Below the pieces are notes generated by a model. It ran no database searches and was not told where the DNA came from. It saw only the letters and a list, made by a program, of their open reading frames with translations. Of a DNA stretch of 12,825 nucleotides, positions 1 through 10,554 are shown piece after piece. The first letter of the stretch is position 1; every line of letters starts with the position of its first letter. The position numbers and the translations under genes are program-made. Source of the stretch: Hyphomicrobiales bacterium (GTDB lineage: Bacteria; Pseudomonadota; Alphaproteobacteria; Rhizobiales; Aestuariivirgaceae); NCBI GenBank assembly GCA_023266715.1, contig JAHFPK010000052.1:1-12825 (forward strand), in the 5' to 3' direction.

Positions 1-120
1 ATCAACCGGTTTCTCGAAGACCACAACACCAAATCAAAGCCCTTCATTTGGAAGGCCGATCCGGATAAAATCATCGCCTCCGTCAAACGAGGGCACCAAA
101 TGTTAGATTCTATCCACTAG
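1..120 (+). CDS. IS630-family transposase, C-terminal end (partial, enters from the left edge)
   Basis: Frame 1 is open from the first base to a TAG at 118-120 and encodes 39 residues, including FLEDHNTKSKPFIWKADP and ending VKRGHQMLDSIH. From memory this is the characteristic tail of IS630-family (Tc1/mariner-like DDE) transposases common in Rhizobiales. They cut and paste the element and insert at TA dinucleotides. The catalytic DDE residues lie upstream, outside the window, so activity cannot be judged. In many IS630 elements this tail belongs to a second frame reached by frameshifting, which cannot be checked here. The gene converges on the DUF4440-like pseudogene with one base between the stops. 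I could not place the element's terminal inverted repeat because the other end is not visible. Confidence 0.85.
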   Translation: MNRFLEDHNTKSKPFIWKADPDKIIASVKRGHQMLDSIH

Positions 121-121
121 A

Positions 122-524
122 CTATGTTGAAACGTAGCGATCGCGTCCAAAGGGATCGCCGACGATGGATTCGGTATGCATTGCGCACAGCCAGCTTCCA
201 TTCTTCCTCACCCAGGTGGAGGCATCGGCGGCATCAAGGGTGAGCGGCTGGCCATCAACGGTAATGTCCTCGTGCACCTTATAGCCAATTATTGCAACAT
301 CATCGCTTGGCTGCTGGACCTGCACGTCTTCAAACTCAAAGATTCGCAAGGTCCATTTGGCGGTGGACATCATTTTGGTGAACACCTTTTTATCAATTGT
401 GGAAACCCCTTGGGCACCCGTGACGATGCAGGGGTCGGCGGCAAGCTGAAGGGCCGCGTCAACGTCTTTGTCCTTACATTGATCGGCAGAACCGCTTTTC
501 GAGATCAAGAATCTCCTTTTCGAT
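122..524 (-). pseudogene. DUF4440/SnoaL-like (NTF2-fold) protein, frameshifted and lacking a start codon
   Basis: The main frame reads from a TTG at 506-508 to a TAG at 122-124 (128 codons). Its body contains ADPCIVTGAQGV and WVRKNGSWLCAMHTES, typical of the DUF4440/SnoaL-like group, small one-domain proteins of mostly unknown function. The first residues (ISKSGSADQ) do not look like the family. The neighbouring frame just upstream reads IEKEILDLEKRFCRSM and then stops, and that resembles the expected N-terminal helix. Deleting the base at 476 joins the two as ...CRSM-KDKDVDAALQL..., so a one-base insertion is the simplest explanation. In the restored frame there is no ATG, GTG or TTG before a TGA at 534-536, which lies inside an inverted repeat, so the start also appears lost. 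An AAGGAG at 513-518, 4 nt before the TTG, could still permit a shortened product. The family assignment is fairly secure; the function is unknown. Confidence 0.72.
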
Positions 525-531
525 ATCTTTA

Positions 532-579
532 GATCACGGTCACTTTAGGTTGAACCAACCTAAAGTGACAAACGTGATC
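532..579. repeat. Interrupted palindrome A (14-bp perfect inner arms, 7-bp outer arms)
   Basis: GTCACTTTAGGTTG at 539-552 is followed by a 3-nt loop (AAC) and its exact reverse complement at 556-569. Outside these, GATCACG at 532-538 pairs with CGTGATC at 573-579 across a 3-nt bulge (AAA, 570-572). The result is a near-perfect 21-bp hairpin on either strand. It has no T-tract, so it does not look like a normal intrinsic terminator. It abuts the broken 5' end of the DUF4440-like pseudogene. It could be a dispersed intergenic palindrome (REP or MITE-like) or a dimeric operator. I favour a repeat element, but copy number cannot be seen here. Confidence 0.8.
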
Positions 580-590
580 GTCGATTCATT

Positions 591-646
591 GCTAGCGCGT
601 GATCGGACGGTTAACCGGTGCCCACTTAACCTGATCACGCGCTAGC
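591..646. repeat. Nested inverted repeat B (14-bp arms, inner 6-bp arms)
   Basis: GCTAGCGCGTGATC at 591-604 has its exact reverse complement at 633-646, separated by 28 nt. Inside the loop, GGTTAA at 609-614 pairs with TTAACC at 626-631, leaving 11 nt (CCGGTGCCCAC). The outer arms contain GATCACG/CGTGATC, the same seven-base word as the outer arms of palindrome A, which starts 59 bp away. That suggests a common origin or a shared binding word. There is no T-tract. The right arm overlaps a tiny reading frame on the minus strand. Function unknown. Confidence 0.8.
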
Positions 647-662
647 CATTGTAACCTCCTTA
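635..662 (-). other. Strong Shine-Dalgarno followed by a four-codon ORF (M-A-S-A-stop)
   Basis: On the minus strand TAAGGAGGT (complement of 654-662) is followed 5 nt after AAGGAGG by an ATG at 647-649, then GCT AGC GCG TGA, with the stop at 635-637. The Shine-Dalgarno match is better than those of the highly expressed genes in this window. The codons after ATG are the right arm of inverted repeat B. It lies downstream of the rpoC terminator. It may be the surviving start of a gene disrupted by the repeat, a short leader ORF, or a chance match. No product is claimed. Confidence 0.4.
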
Positions 663-724
663 CAGACCAACTCAGAGCCAAACGGCCCAAGCGGTCCGGA
701 TGTTCCCTCCAATCGGTCGCAGGC

Positions 725-756
725 AACAAAAAAGGCCCGGTCTATCAACCGGGCCT
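725..756 (-). terminator. Rho-independent terminator of the rpoB-rpoC transcript
   Basis: On the minus strand AGGCCCGGT (complement of 748-756) and ACCGGGCCT (complement of 733-741) form a 9-bp GC-rich stem with a 6-nt loop, followed directly by TTTTTTG. It begins 24 nt past the rpoC stop codon, as expected for an operon terminator. Read in the plus direction the same stem is followed by CGTTTTA, so it might weakly terminate plus-strand transcription too. Confidence 0.93.
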
Positions 757-780
757 CGTTTTATCGAATTGCCAGCTGCC

Positions 781-3700
781 TTACTCTGCCGCTGGCAGAA
801 TCTCGGCCTTGGCCTGTTCCTCAAGAATGAGTCCGTCGCGCTTGTCGGCCACCTGGCGCAGGCGCGCCAGCATGCCGCCGGTGCCCGCCGGAATGAGACG
901 TCCGACAATGACGTTTTCCTTGAGGCCTTCAAGCGTGTCGATCTTGCCCTGGACCGCAGCTTCAGTGAGAACCCGCGTGGTTTCCTGGAACGACGCCGCC
1001 GAGATGAACGAGCGCGTCTGCAATGACGCCTTCGTAATGCCCAGCAGAACTGGCGTGCCGGTGGCAGGCTTGCGGCCCTCGGCAATCAGCTTGTCGTTTT
1101 CGGTGTCAAGCTCCACATGGTCAACCTGTTCGCCCACCAGCAGGGTTGATTCACCGGCATCGGTGATTTCGACCTTCTGCAGCATCTGGCGCACGATCAC
1201 TTCAATGTGCTTGTCGTTGATGCTCACACCCTGCAAGCGGTAAACTTCCTGGATTTCATTGACCAGGAAGGCGGCAAGCTCTTCCACGCCCTTGATCGCC
1301 AGAATGTCGTGCGGCGCCGGGTTGCCATCAAGCAGGTATTCGCCCTTTTCGATGAAGTCGCCTTCCTGCACCGGCAAATGCTTACCCTTTGGAATAAGGT
1401 ATTCCACCGCTTCCATCGTGTCGTCCTGCGGCACGATGCGGATGCGGCGCTTGTTCTTGTAGTCACGGCCAAACTCAACGCGACCTGAAATTTCCGCGAT
1501 GATGGCGCAATCCTTAGGCCTCCGGGCTTCAAACAGCTCGGCAACGCGCGGCAGACCGCCCGTGATGTCACGTGTTTTCGCACTTTCCAGCGGATTGCGT
1601 GCCAGCACGTCACCTGCCTTCACATGGGTGCCGGGATCAACCGACAGAATGGAGTCCACCGATAGCAGGTAGCGCGCTTCACCGCCGCGCGCCAGCTTGT
1701 GAACGTTTCCGTCCTTGTCCTTCACTACCATGGCAGGCTTCAGCGATGAGCCGCGCTGGTTGGAACGCCAGTCAATGATCACGCGGTTGGTAATGCCTGT
1801 GGCTTCGTCGGCGATTTCGTTGAGGGAAACACCATCAACAACATCTTCGAACTGCACCACACCATCCACTTCCGAAAGGATTGGCCGTGTGTACGGATCC
1901 CATTCGGCAATGCGGGCCCCACGTTTCACCGTGTCGCCATCATCGACAAACAGGCGCGTGCCGTAAACTACCTTGTGAACGGCGCGTTCATTGCCCTTGG
2001 CATCTTCAACCACGATGGCCACGTTCCGCCCCATGACCATGAGGCGACCCTGTGAATCCTTCATCACATTGCGGTTGCGAATGGTGATCTTGCCTTCGTG
2101 GTTTGATTCAACAAACGACTGGTCAAGAACCTGTGCGGTGCCGCCGATGTGGAAGGTACGCATGGTCAACTGCGTTCCCGGTTCACCGATGGACTGGGCC
2201 GCGATAACGCCAACCGCTTCACCCATGTTGACAGGCGTACCGCGGGCCAGATCGCGCCCGTAGCACTTGCCGCACACACCGAACTTGGTTTCGCAAGTGA
2301 GCACCGAGCGGATGCGGATTTCGGTAACGCCCGCCTTCTCGATCTTCTCAACATGGGATTCCAGCATCTCCTCGCCGGCCTTGACGATCACGGCGTTAGT
2401 CACCGGATCGACAACATCGGTTGCCGCGGTACGTCCAAGAACCCGCACGCCGAGCGAAACGATTACTTCACCGGCGTCAATGATGGGCCGGGTGGTGATC
2501 GAGTTCTTCGTGCCGCAATCCTCCTGGCTGATGATGGCATCCTGCGCCACGTCAACCAGGCGGCGCGTGAGATAACCAGAGTTCGCCGTCTTCAGCGCCG
2601 TATCGGCCAGACCCTTGCGGGCGCCGTGTGTTGAGTTGAAGTATTCGAGAACCGACAGGCCTTCCTTGAAGTTGGAAATGATCGGCGTTTCGATGATCTC
2701 GCCCGAAGGCTTGGCCATCAGGCCGCGCATGCCGGCAAGCTGCTTCATCTGCGCCGGCGAACCGCGCGCACCCGAATGGCTCATCATGTAGATCGAGTTG
2801 ATCTGCTTTTCACGGCCCGTCTTCTCATCGATCTGAACGGCTTGAATACCGGCCATCATCTCTTCGGCCACCTTGTCGGTACACTTGGCCCAGGCGTCAA
2901 CCACCTTGTTGTACTTCTCGCCCTGGGTAATGAGGCCGTCGATATACTGCTGCTCGTATTCCTTGGCGAGTTCGCGCGTCTGGTTGACCAGCTTTTCCTT
3001 GGTCGCAGGGATAACCATGTCATCCTTACCGAAGGAAATGCCAGCCTTGTAGGCGTTGTAAAAGCCGAGCGCCATGATCCGGTCGCAGAACACCACCGAT
3101 TCCTTCTGGCCGCAATGGCGGTAGACCGCGTCAATCATCTTGGAAATCTCGCGCTTGGTCATCAGCTTGTTGCAGAGATCAAACGAGATGTTGGTTGACA
3201 GCGGCAACAGCTCGCCGATCTTCATGCGGCCCGGCGTGGTGTCGATGATGCGGTTGATCACCTTGCCTTCCGGACCCACTTCCTTCATCCGGCCCTTGAT
3301 CTTGGTGTGGAGCGTAATGACGCCCGCAGCCAAGGCATGGTCGATTTCGGCCGTGTTGCCAAAAGCCTTGCCTTCGCCCGCTTCGCCATTCCTGACGATC
3401 GAGAGATAATAGAGTCCGAGCACAATATCCTGCGACGGCACGATGATCGGCTGGCCGTTGGCCGGATGCAGCACGTTGTTGGTCGACATCATCAGCACGC
3501 GGGCTTCCAGCTGCGCTTCCAGCGAGAGCGGCACGTGGACTGCCATCTGGTCGCCGTCGAAGTCGGCGTTAAATGCCGTGCACACCAGCGGATGCAACTG
3601 AATGGCCTTGCCTTCAATGAGCACGGGCTCGAAGGCCTGGATGCCAAGCCTATGCAGTGTCGGCGCACGGTTCAGCATTACCGGATGCTCGCGGATAACC

Positions 3701-4947
3701 TCATCGAGGATATCCCAGACTTCCGGCTTTTCCTTTTCAACCAGCTTCTTGGCCTGCTTCACCGTGGAAGAAAGCCCCTTGGCTTCAAGCCGCGAATAGA
3801 TGAACGGCTTGAACAGTTCGAGCGCCATTTTCTTCGGCAAACCGCACTGGTGCAGCTTCAATTCCGGACCCACCACGATAACCGAGCGGCCTGAGTAGTC
3901 CACGCGCTTGCCCAAAAGGTTCTGGCGGAAGCGGCCCTGCTTGCCTTTCAGCATGTCGGCTAGCGACTTCAGCGGACGCTTGTTGGCGCCGGTGATCACC
4001 CGGCCACGGCGGCCATTGTCAAACAGCGCGTCAACCGACTCCTGCAGCATGCGCTTTTCGTTGCGCACGATGATGTCCGGCGCGCGCAGTTCGATCAGCC
4101 GCTTCAGGCGGTTGTTGCGGTTGATAACGCGGCGATAGAGATCATTGAGATCGGATGTCGCAAAGCGGCCGCCATCCAGTGGAACCAGCGGACGAAGCTC
4201 CGGCGGAATGACCGGAACCTGCGTCAGGATCATCCATTCCGGGCGGTTGCCGGATTCAATGAAGGAATCCACAATCTTCAGGCGCTTAGCAATCTTCTTG
4301 GGCTTCAGGTCGCCCGTTGCGGTCTTCAGTTCTTCACGGAGTTGCTCGCGCAATTGCTCAAGTTGAATGGCCATGAGCATTTCGCGCACCGCTTCCGCAC
4401 CAATCGACGCGGTAAAGCTGTCATCGCCATAGTCTTCCTGAGCCTTAATATACTCGCTCTCGGTCAGGGTCTGGCGGGGCTTGAGCGGCGTCAGGCCTGG
4501 TTCCAGAACAATGTAGTTCTCGAAATAGAGCACCCGCTCAACTTCCTTCAATTGCATGTCGAGAAGCAGCGCAATGCGTGACGGCAACGATTTCAGGAAC
4601 CAGATATGGGCCACGGGCGCGGCCAGCTCGATATGGCCCATGCGCTCGCGACGCACCTTGGACAAAGTGACTTCCACGCCGCATTTTTCGCAGATAATGC
4701 CCTTGTATTTCATGCGCTTGTACTTGCCGCACAGGCATTCGTAATCCTTCACAGGTCCGAAAATGCGCGCGCAGAACAATCCGTCGCGCTCCGGCTTGAA
4801 GGTGCGGTAGTTGATGGTTTCCGGCTTCTTGATTTCACCGAACGACCACGAAAGGATCTTTTCCGGTGAAGCGATCGAAATGCGAATTTGATCGAATGTC
4901 TGCGCCGCAACTGCCGGGCTAAAGACGTTCATGACCTCTTGGTTCAT
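781..4947 (-). CDS. rpoC: DNA-directed RNA polymerase subunit beta'
   Basis: This 1388-residue protein is the beta' subunit of the core RNA polymerase and carries the catalytic magnesium site. Visible landmarks: an N-terminal zinc-binding set C71, C73, C86, C89; the catalytic NADFDGD at 460-466 with D462, D464 and D466; the bridge helix at about 765-803; a second zinc set C811, C885, C892, C895; and the trigger loop with TMRTFHIGG at 928-936 (M929, H933). Length is normal for the family (E. coli 1407). The start MNQEVMNVF has GGAG at 4957-4960, 9 nt upstream. The internal ATG at codon 6 is poorer because its AGAGG lies only 2 nt away. rpoB ends 79 nt upstream, and a strong terminator follows the TAA stop. 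No frameshift or missing catalytic residue was seen. Confidence 0.99.
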   Translation of the reverse strand: MNQEVMNVFSPAVAAQTFDQIRISIASPEKILSWSFGEIKKPETINYRTFKPERDGLFCARIFGPVKDYECLCGKYKRMKYKGIICEKCGVEVTLSKVRRERMGHIELAAPVAHIWFLKSLPSRIALLLDMQLKEVERVLYFENYIVLEPGLTPLKPRQTLTESEYIKAQEDYGDDSFTASIGAEAVREMLMAIQLEQLREQLREELKTATGDLKPKKIAKRLKIVDSFIESGNRPEWMILTQVPVIPPELRPLVPLDGGRFATSDLNDLYRRVINRNNRLKRLIELRAPDIIVRNEKRMLQESVDALFDNGRRGRVITGANKRPLKSLADMLKGKQGRFRQNLLGKRVDYSGRSVIVVGPELKLHQCGLPKKMALELFKPFIYSRLEAKGLSSTVKQAKKLVEKEKPEVWDILDEVIREHPVMLNRAPTLHRLGIQAFEPVLIEGKAIQLHPLVCTAFNADFDGDQMAVHVPLSLEAQLEARVLMMSTNNVLHPANGQPIIVPSQDIVLGLYYLSIVRNGEAGEGKAFGNTAEIDHALAAGVITLHTKIKGRMKEVGPEGKVINRIIDTTPGRMKIGELLPLSTNISFDLCNKLMTKREISKMIDAVYRHCGQKESVVFCDRIMALGFYNAYKAGISFGKDDMVIPATKEKLVNQTRELAKEYEQQYIDGLITQGEKYNKVVDAWAKCTDKVAEEMMAGIQAVQIDEKTGREKQINSIYMMSHSGARGSPAQMKQLAGMRGLMAKPSGEIIETPIISNFKEGLSVLEYFNSTHGARKGLADTALKTANSGYLTRRLVDVAQDAIISQEDCGTKNSITTRPIIDAGEVIVSLGVRVLGRTAATDVVDPVTNAVIVKAGEEMLESHVEKIEKAGVTEIRIRSVLTCETKFGVCGKCYGRDLARGTPVNMGEAVGVIAAQSIGEPGTQLTMRTFHIGGTAQVLDQSFVESNHEGKITIRNRNVMKDSQGRLMVMGRNVAIVVEDAKGNERAVHKVVYGTRLFVDDGDTVKRGARIAEWDPYTRPILSEVDGVVQFEDVVDGVSLNEIADEATGITNRVIIDWRSNQRGSSLKPAMVVKDKDGNVHKLARGGEARYLLSVDSILSVDPGTHVKAGDVLARNPLESAKTRDITGGLPRVAELFEARRPKDCAIIAEISGRVEFGRDYKNKRRIRIVPQDDTMEAVEYLIPKGKHLPVQEGDFIEKGEYLLDGNPAPHDILAIKGVEELAAFLVNEIQEVYRLQGVSINDKHIEVIVRQMLQKVEITDAGESTLLVGEQVDHVELDTENDKLIAEGRKPATGTPVLLGITKASLQTRSFISAASFQETTRVLTEAAVQGKIDTLEGLKENVIVGRLIPAGTGGMLARLRQVADKRDGLILEEQAKAEILPAAE

Positions 4948-4994
4948 GTGTCACTGCTCCTTTGGGTGTTCAAATTTGTTAAACGCGGGGTTAC

Positions 4995-5018
4995 GGACGA
5001 GAGACTGGCCCCTCGTCC
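4995..5018 (-). other. Short stem-loop in the rpoB-rpoC spacer
   Basis: GGACGAG at 4995-5001 and CTCGTCC at 5012-5018 are perfect 7-bp inverted arms with a 10-nt loop in the 79-nt gap between rpoB and rpoC. There is no T-run after it on the minus strand, so it is not an intrinsic terminator. It could be a processing or mRNA-stability element. It ends 47 nt before the rpoC start and does not cover its ribosome binding site. Confidence 0.5.
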
Positions 5019-5026
5019 ACTGATTA

Positions 5027-9118
<4,092 letters not shown>

Positions 9119-9156
9119 GTGATTTCCTTGTCAGTCTAGCTTTTCCAAGCGATTAA

Positions 9157-9205
9157 GACGGCTTGTCTGAAGTCCCTTTTTTTGAAGAACCTCAAATAAG
9201 CCGTC
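9157..9205 (-). promoter_or_regulatory. Long-range stem-loop in the rplL-rpoB spacer
   Basis: GACGGCTT at 9157-9164 and AAGCCGTC at 9198-9205 are perfect 8-bp arms enclosing 33 nt, which include a run of seven T on the plus strand. On the transcribed minus strand this is an A-run inside the loop, so it is not a terminator. In E. coli the rplL-rpoB spacer holds an attenuator and an RNase III site that set the ratio of ribosomal proteins to polymerase. A similar role here is inference from position only. Confidence 0.45.
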
Positions 9206-9237
9206 GGGCAAACTCATATCTTACAAATGTCACCCGA

Positions 9238-9258
9238 TGCAGGGTTTGCGGCCCCGCA
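9238..9258 (-). other. Compact GC-rich hairpin just after rplL
   Basis: On the minus strand TGCGGGG and CCCTGCA pair over 7 bp (one G-U) around a 7-nt loop, starting 18 nt after the rplL stop. No U-tract follows. It may stabilise the 3' end of an rplJL mRNA or act as a pausing or weak attenuation element ahead of rpoB. Confidence 0.45.
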
Positions 9259-9276
9259 CCGGAAGACTTTTAGCAA

Positions 9277-9651
9277 TTACTTCAACTCGACCTTGGCACC
9301 AGCCGCTTCGAGCTTCTTCTTCATGTCGTCAGCGTCCTTCTTGTTGACGCCTTCCTTGACAGGCTTCGGAGCTGCTTCAACCAGATCCTTGGCTTCCTTG
9401 AGGCCGAGACCAGTGATGGCACGGACTTCCTTGATCACTTCGATCTTCTTTTCGCCAGCGGCCAGGAGAACAACCGTAAATTCGGTCTTCTCTTCAGCCG
9501 CAGGAGCAGCAGCACCACCGCCAGCGGCGGCAACTGCTACAGGAGCGGCGGCGGAAACGCCCCACTTCTCTTCAAGCATCTTGGAAAGTTCGGCAGCTTC
9601 CAGAACCGTGAGGCTCGAAAGGTCTTCTACGATTTTGCTGAGATCAGCCAT
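9277..9651 (-). CDS. rplL: 50S ribosomal protein L7/L12 (bL12)
   Basis: This 124-residue acidic stalk protein recruits and stimulates translational GTPases on the large subunit. The N-terminal dimerisation region (about 1-33, including LTVLEAAELSKMLEEKWGV) is followed by an Ala/Gly-rich hinge at about 34-52. The globular C-terminal domain carries GLGLKEAKDLVE, which binds EF-Tu and EF-G. Length and layout are typical. The ATG at 9649-9651 has only a weak AGAG-type ribosome binding site. It lies 54 nt after rplJ, whose product anchors L12 dimers to the ribosome. The next gene is rpoB, after a structured 158-nt spacer. Confidence 0.99.
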   Translation of the reverse strand: MADLSKIVEDLSSLTVLEAAELSKMLEEKWGVSAAAPVAVAAAGGGAAAPAAEEKTEFTVVLLAAGEKKIEVIKEVRAITGLGLKEAKDLVEAAPKPVKEGVNKKDADDMKKKLEAAGAKVELK

Positions 9652-9705
9652 TTTATATTCTCTCTATTTTAAGTCGGTTTATGACAACAATTAAAAGGCA
9701 GGCTA

Positions 9706-10224
9706 TCAGGCAGCCTTGTCTTTGGTGGCGTAGGCGTTGATCACGCGTGCGAGCTGGCCGCCAGGTGCTGCCAGGATCCCCGCAATGCGGGTCGCTGGAG
9801 TCTGGATCATGCCAACAATCTTTGCCCTCAGTTGGTCGAGCGAAGGCAATTCCGCGAGTGCCTTGACGGCTGCAGCATCCAGAACGGTTTTGCCAAGAGC
9901 CCCGCCGAGCACAACGAATTTCTCGTTGGCCTTGGCGAAGTCTGCGGCAACCTTTGGGGCTGATACGGGATCCTTAGCGTAAGCTATCATGGTCGGACCC
10001 TTGAACAGACCCTTGATCCCGTTTGCGTCAGTGCCATCCAGAGCAAGCATTGCAAGACGGTTCTTCGCCACCTTTATGGTGGCGCCCGCCAGGGACATCT
10101 TGCCTCTCAGGTCATTGACCTGATTGACTGTCAGTCCCTTGTTGTGGGCCACAACGATAACACCGGTGCTTTTGAACACGGCATTGAGCGTCGAGACGAG
10201 CTCTGTTTTTTCAGCTCTTTCCAC
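9706..10224 (-). CDS. rplJ: 50S ribosomal protein L10 (uL10)
   Basis: This 172-residue protein is the base of the ribosomal stalk. Its N-terminal part binds 23S rRNA and its C-terminal helix holds L7/L12 dimers. Family features include NKGLTVNQVNDLR, KVAKNRLA and the LFKGPTMIAY block. The start is GTG at 10222-10224, not ATG, supported by GGAG at 10232-10235 with 7-nt spacing and by the normal start of the family (MERAEKTELV). It stands at the end of a 330-nt untranslated leader. The L10 leader RNA there implies translational feedback by L10(L12) complexes. rplL follows 54 nt downstream. Confidence 0.98.
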   Translation of the reverse strand: MERAEKTELVSTLNAVFKSTGVIVVAHNKGLTVNQVNDLRGKMSLAGATIKVAKNRLAMLALDGTDANGIKGLFKGPTMIAYAKDPVSAPKVAADFAKANEKFVVLGGALGKTVLDAAAVKALAELPSLDQLRAKIVGMIQTPATRIAGILAAPGGQLARVINAYATKDKAA

Positions 10225-10240
10225 TTGCTCTCTCCTTTTT

Positions 10241-10267
10241 GGCGCAGCACGTGATTGTGCCTGCGCC
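10241..10267 (-). promoter_or_regulatory. Stable hairpin immediately upstream of the rplJ ribosome binding site
   Basis: On the minus strand GGCGCAG and CTGCGCC form a 7-bp GC-rich stem, extended by CAC/GTG across a one-base bulge, with a small AATCAC loop. It is followed by AAAAA and then GGAG, the rplJ Shine-Dalgarno. It does not cover the ribosome binding site itself but ends 5 nt before it. It may act with the L10 leader upstream to control access to the GTG start. Confidence 0.5.
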
Positions 10268-10383
10268 GTTGGACCAGCCGCTCAAACTTCACCTACAAAC
10301 AGCAGGTGAGGCCTTAAGCAGCGCTCACTTGCCTGTCCCCTTCACCGTTTCCGGATCAGGTTCTTGAGGTCTAAACCGACTCA

Positions 10384-10403
10384 AAACCCGCTATATGGGG
10401 TTT
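10384..10403 (-). promoter_or_regulatory. Attenuator-like hairpin downstream of the L10 leader
   Basis: On the minus strand AAACCC, an 8-nt loop and GGGTTT form a 6-bp stem ending in TTTT before GAG. The stem is short and the T-run minimal, so termination would be weak. Its place between the L10-binding structure and rplJ would suit attenuation or an alternative fold. This is a tentative call. Confidence 0.35.
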
Positions 10404-10419
10404 CGCATTCAATTTTGAC

Positions 10420-10485
10420 ACCCATCTCATGCAGGCTTGGCGGTTTAAGCGAGGATTTCCCTCACGCCTGCAATCTCGGACAGGT
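10420..10485 (-). promoter_or_regulatory. Ribosomal L10 leader RNA (L10/L12 autoregulatory site)
   Basis: On the minus strand ACCTGT (complement of 10480-10485) pairs with ATGGGT (complement of 10420-10425). Next comes an asymmetric internal loop, CCGAGATT opposite ATGAG, with the look of a kink-turn. It is followed by GCAGGC pairing with GCCTGC, and an apical hairpin with GAGG/CCTC. This architecture and its place 196 nt before rplJ match the known L10 leader, which is bound by the L10(L12)4 complex to repress rplJL translation. The match is from memory of the family, not from a covariance search. Confidence 0.85.
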
Positions 10486-10554
10486 AGAACCAAAGTCATA
10501 AGACCTTGGCTAACCCCTTGAAAATGCTTTCACACCTTCAAGAAGAAACTTTTG

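Larger units (their letters stand above)
10225..10554 (-). other. 330-nt non-coding leader between rplA and rplJ
   Basis: No credible gene is present here on either strand. On the minus strand it holds, in order, an AT-rich stretch after rplA, the L10 leader core (10420-10485), an attenuator-like hairpin (10384-10403), a weaker CACCT/AGGTG hairpin at about 10286-10310, and the hairpin before the rplJ ribosome binding site (10241-10267). A separate rplJ promoter may lie at about 10486-10550. I saw no convincing -35/-10 pair (TATGAC near 10500 is the best -10-like word), so no promoter is called. Confidence 0.7.

Noticed and set aside
650..665. CCTCCTTA on the plus strand as a 16S rRNA 3' end
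   Set aside because: Flanking bases do not match the 16S 3' terminus; it is read better as a minus-strand Shine-Dalgarno.
3307..3894. Long plus-strand open frame antisense to rpoC
   Set aside because: It is a shadow frame in codon-biased DNA opposite a certain gene, with no recognisable protein features.
4918..4934. Alternative rpoC start at the second ATG (codon 6)
   Set aside because: Its AGAGG is only 2 nt from the ATG, while the first ATG has GGAG at 9 nt and the usual rhizobial N-terminus.
9170..9186. T-run after the CCC at 9175-9183 as a terminator
   Set aside because: The run is on the plus strand inside a loop; transcription here is on the minus strand, where it is an A-run.
10486..10554. 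Possible rplJ promoter (TTCAAG ... TATGAC)
   Set aside because: The -35 matches only about half of the consensus and the spacing is not compelling, so it is not called.
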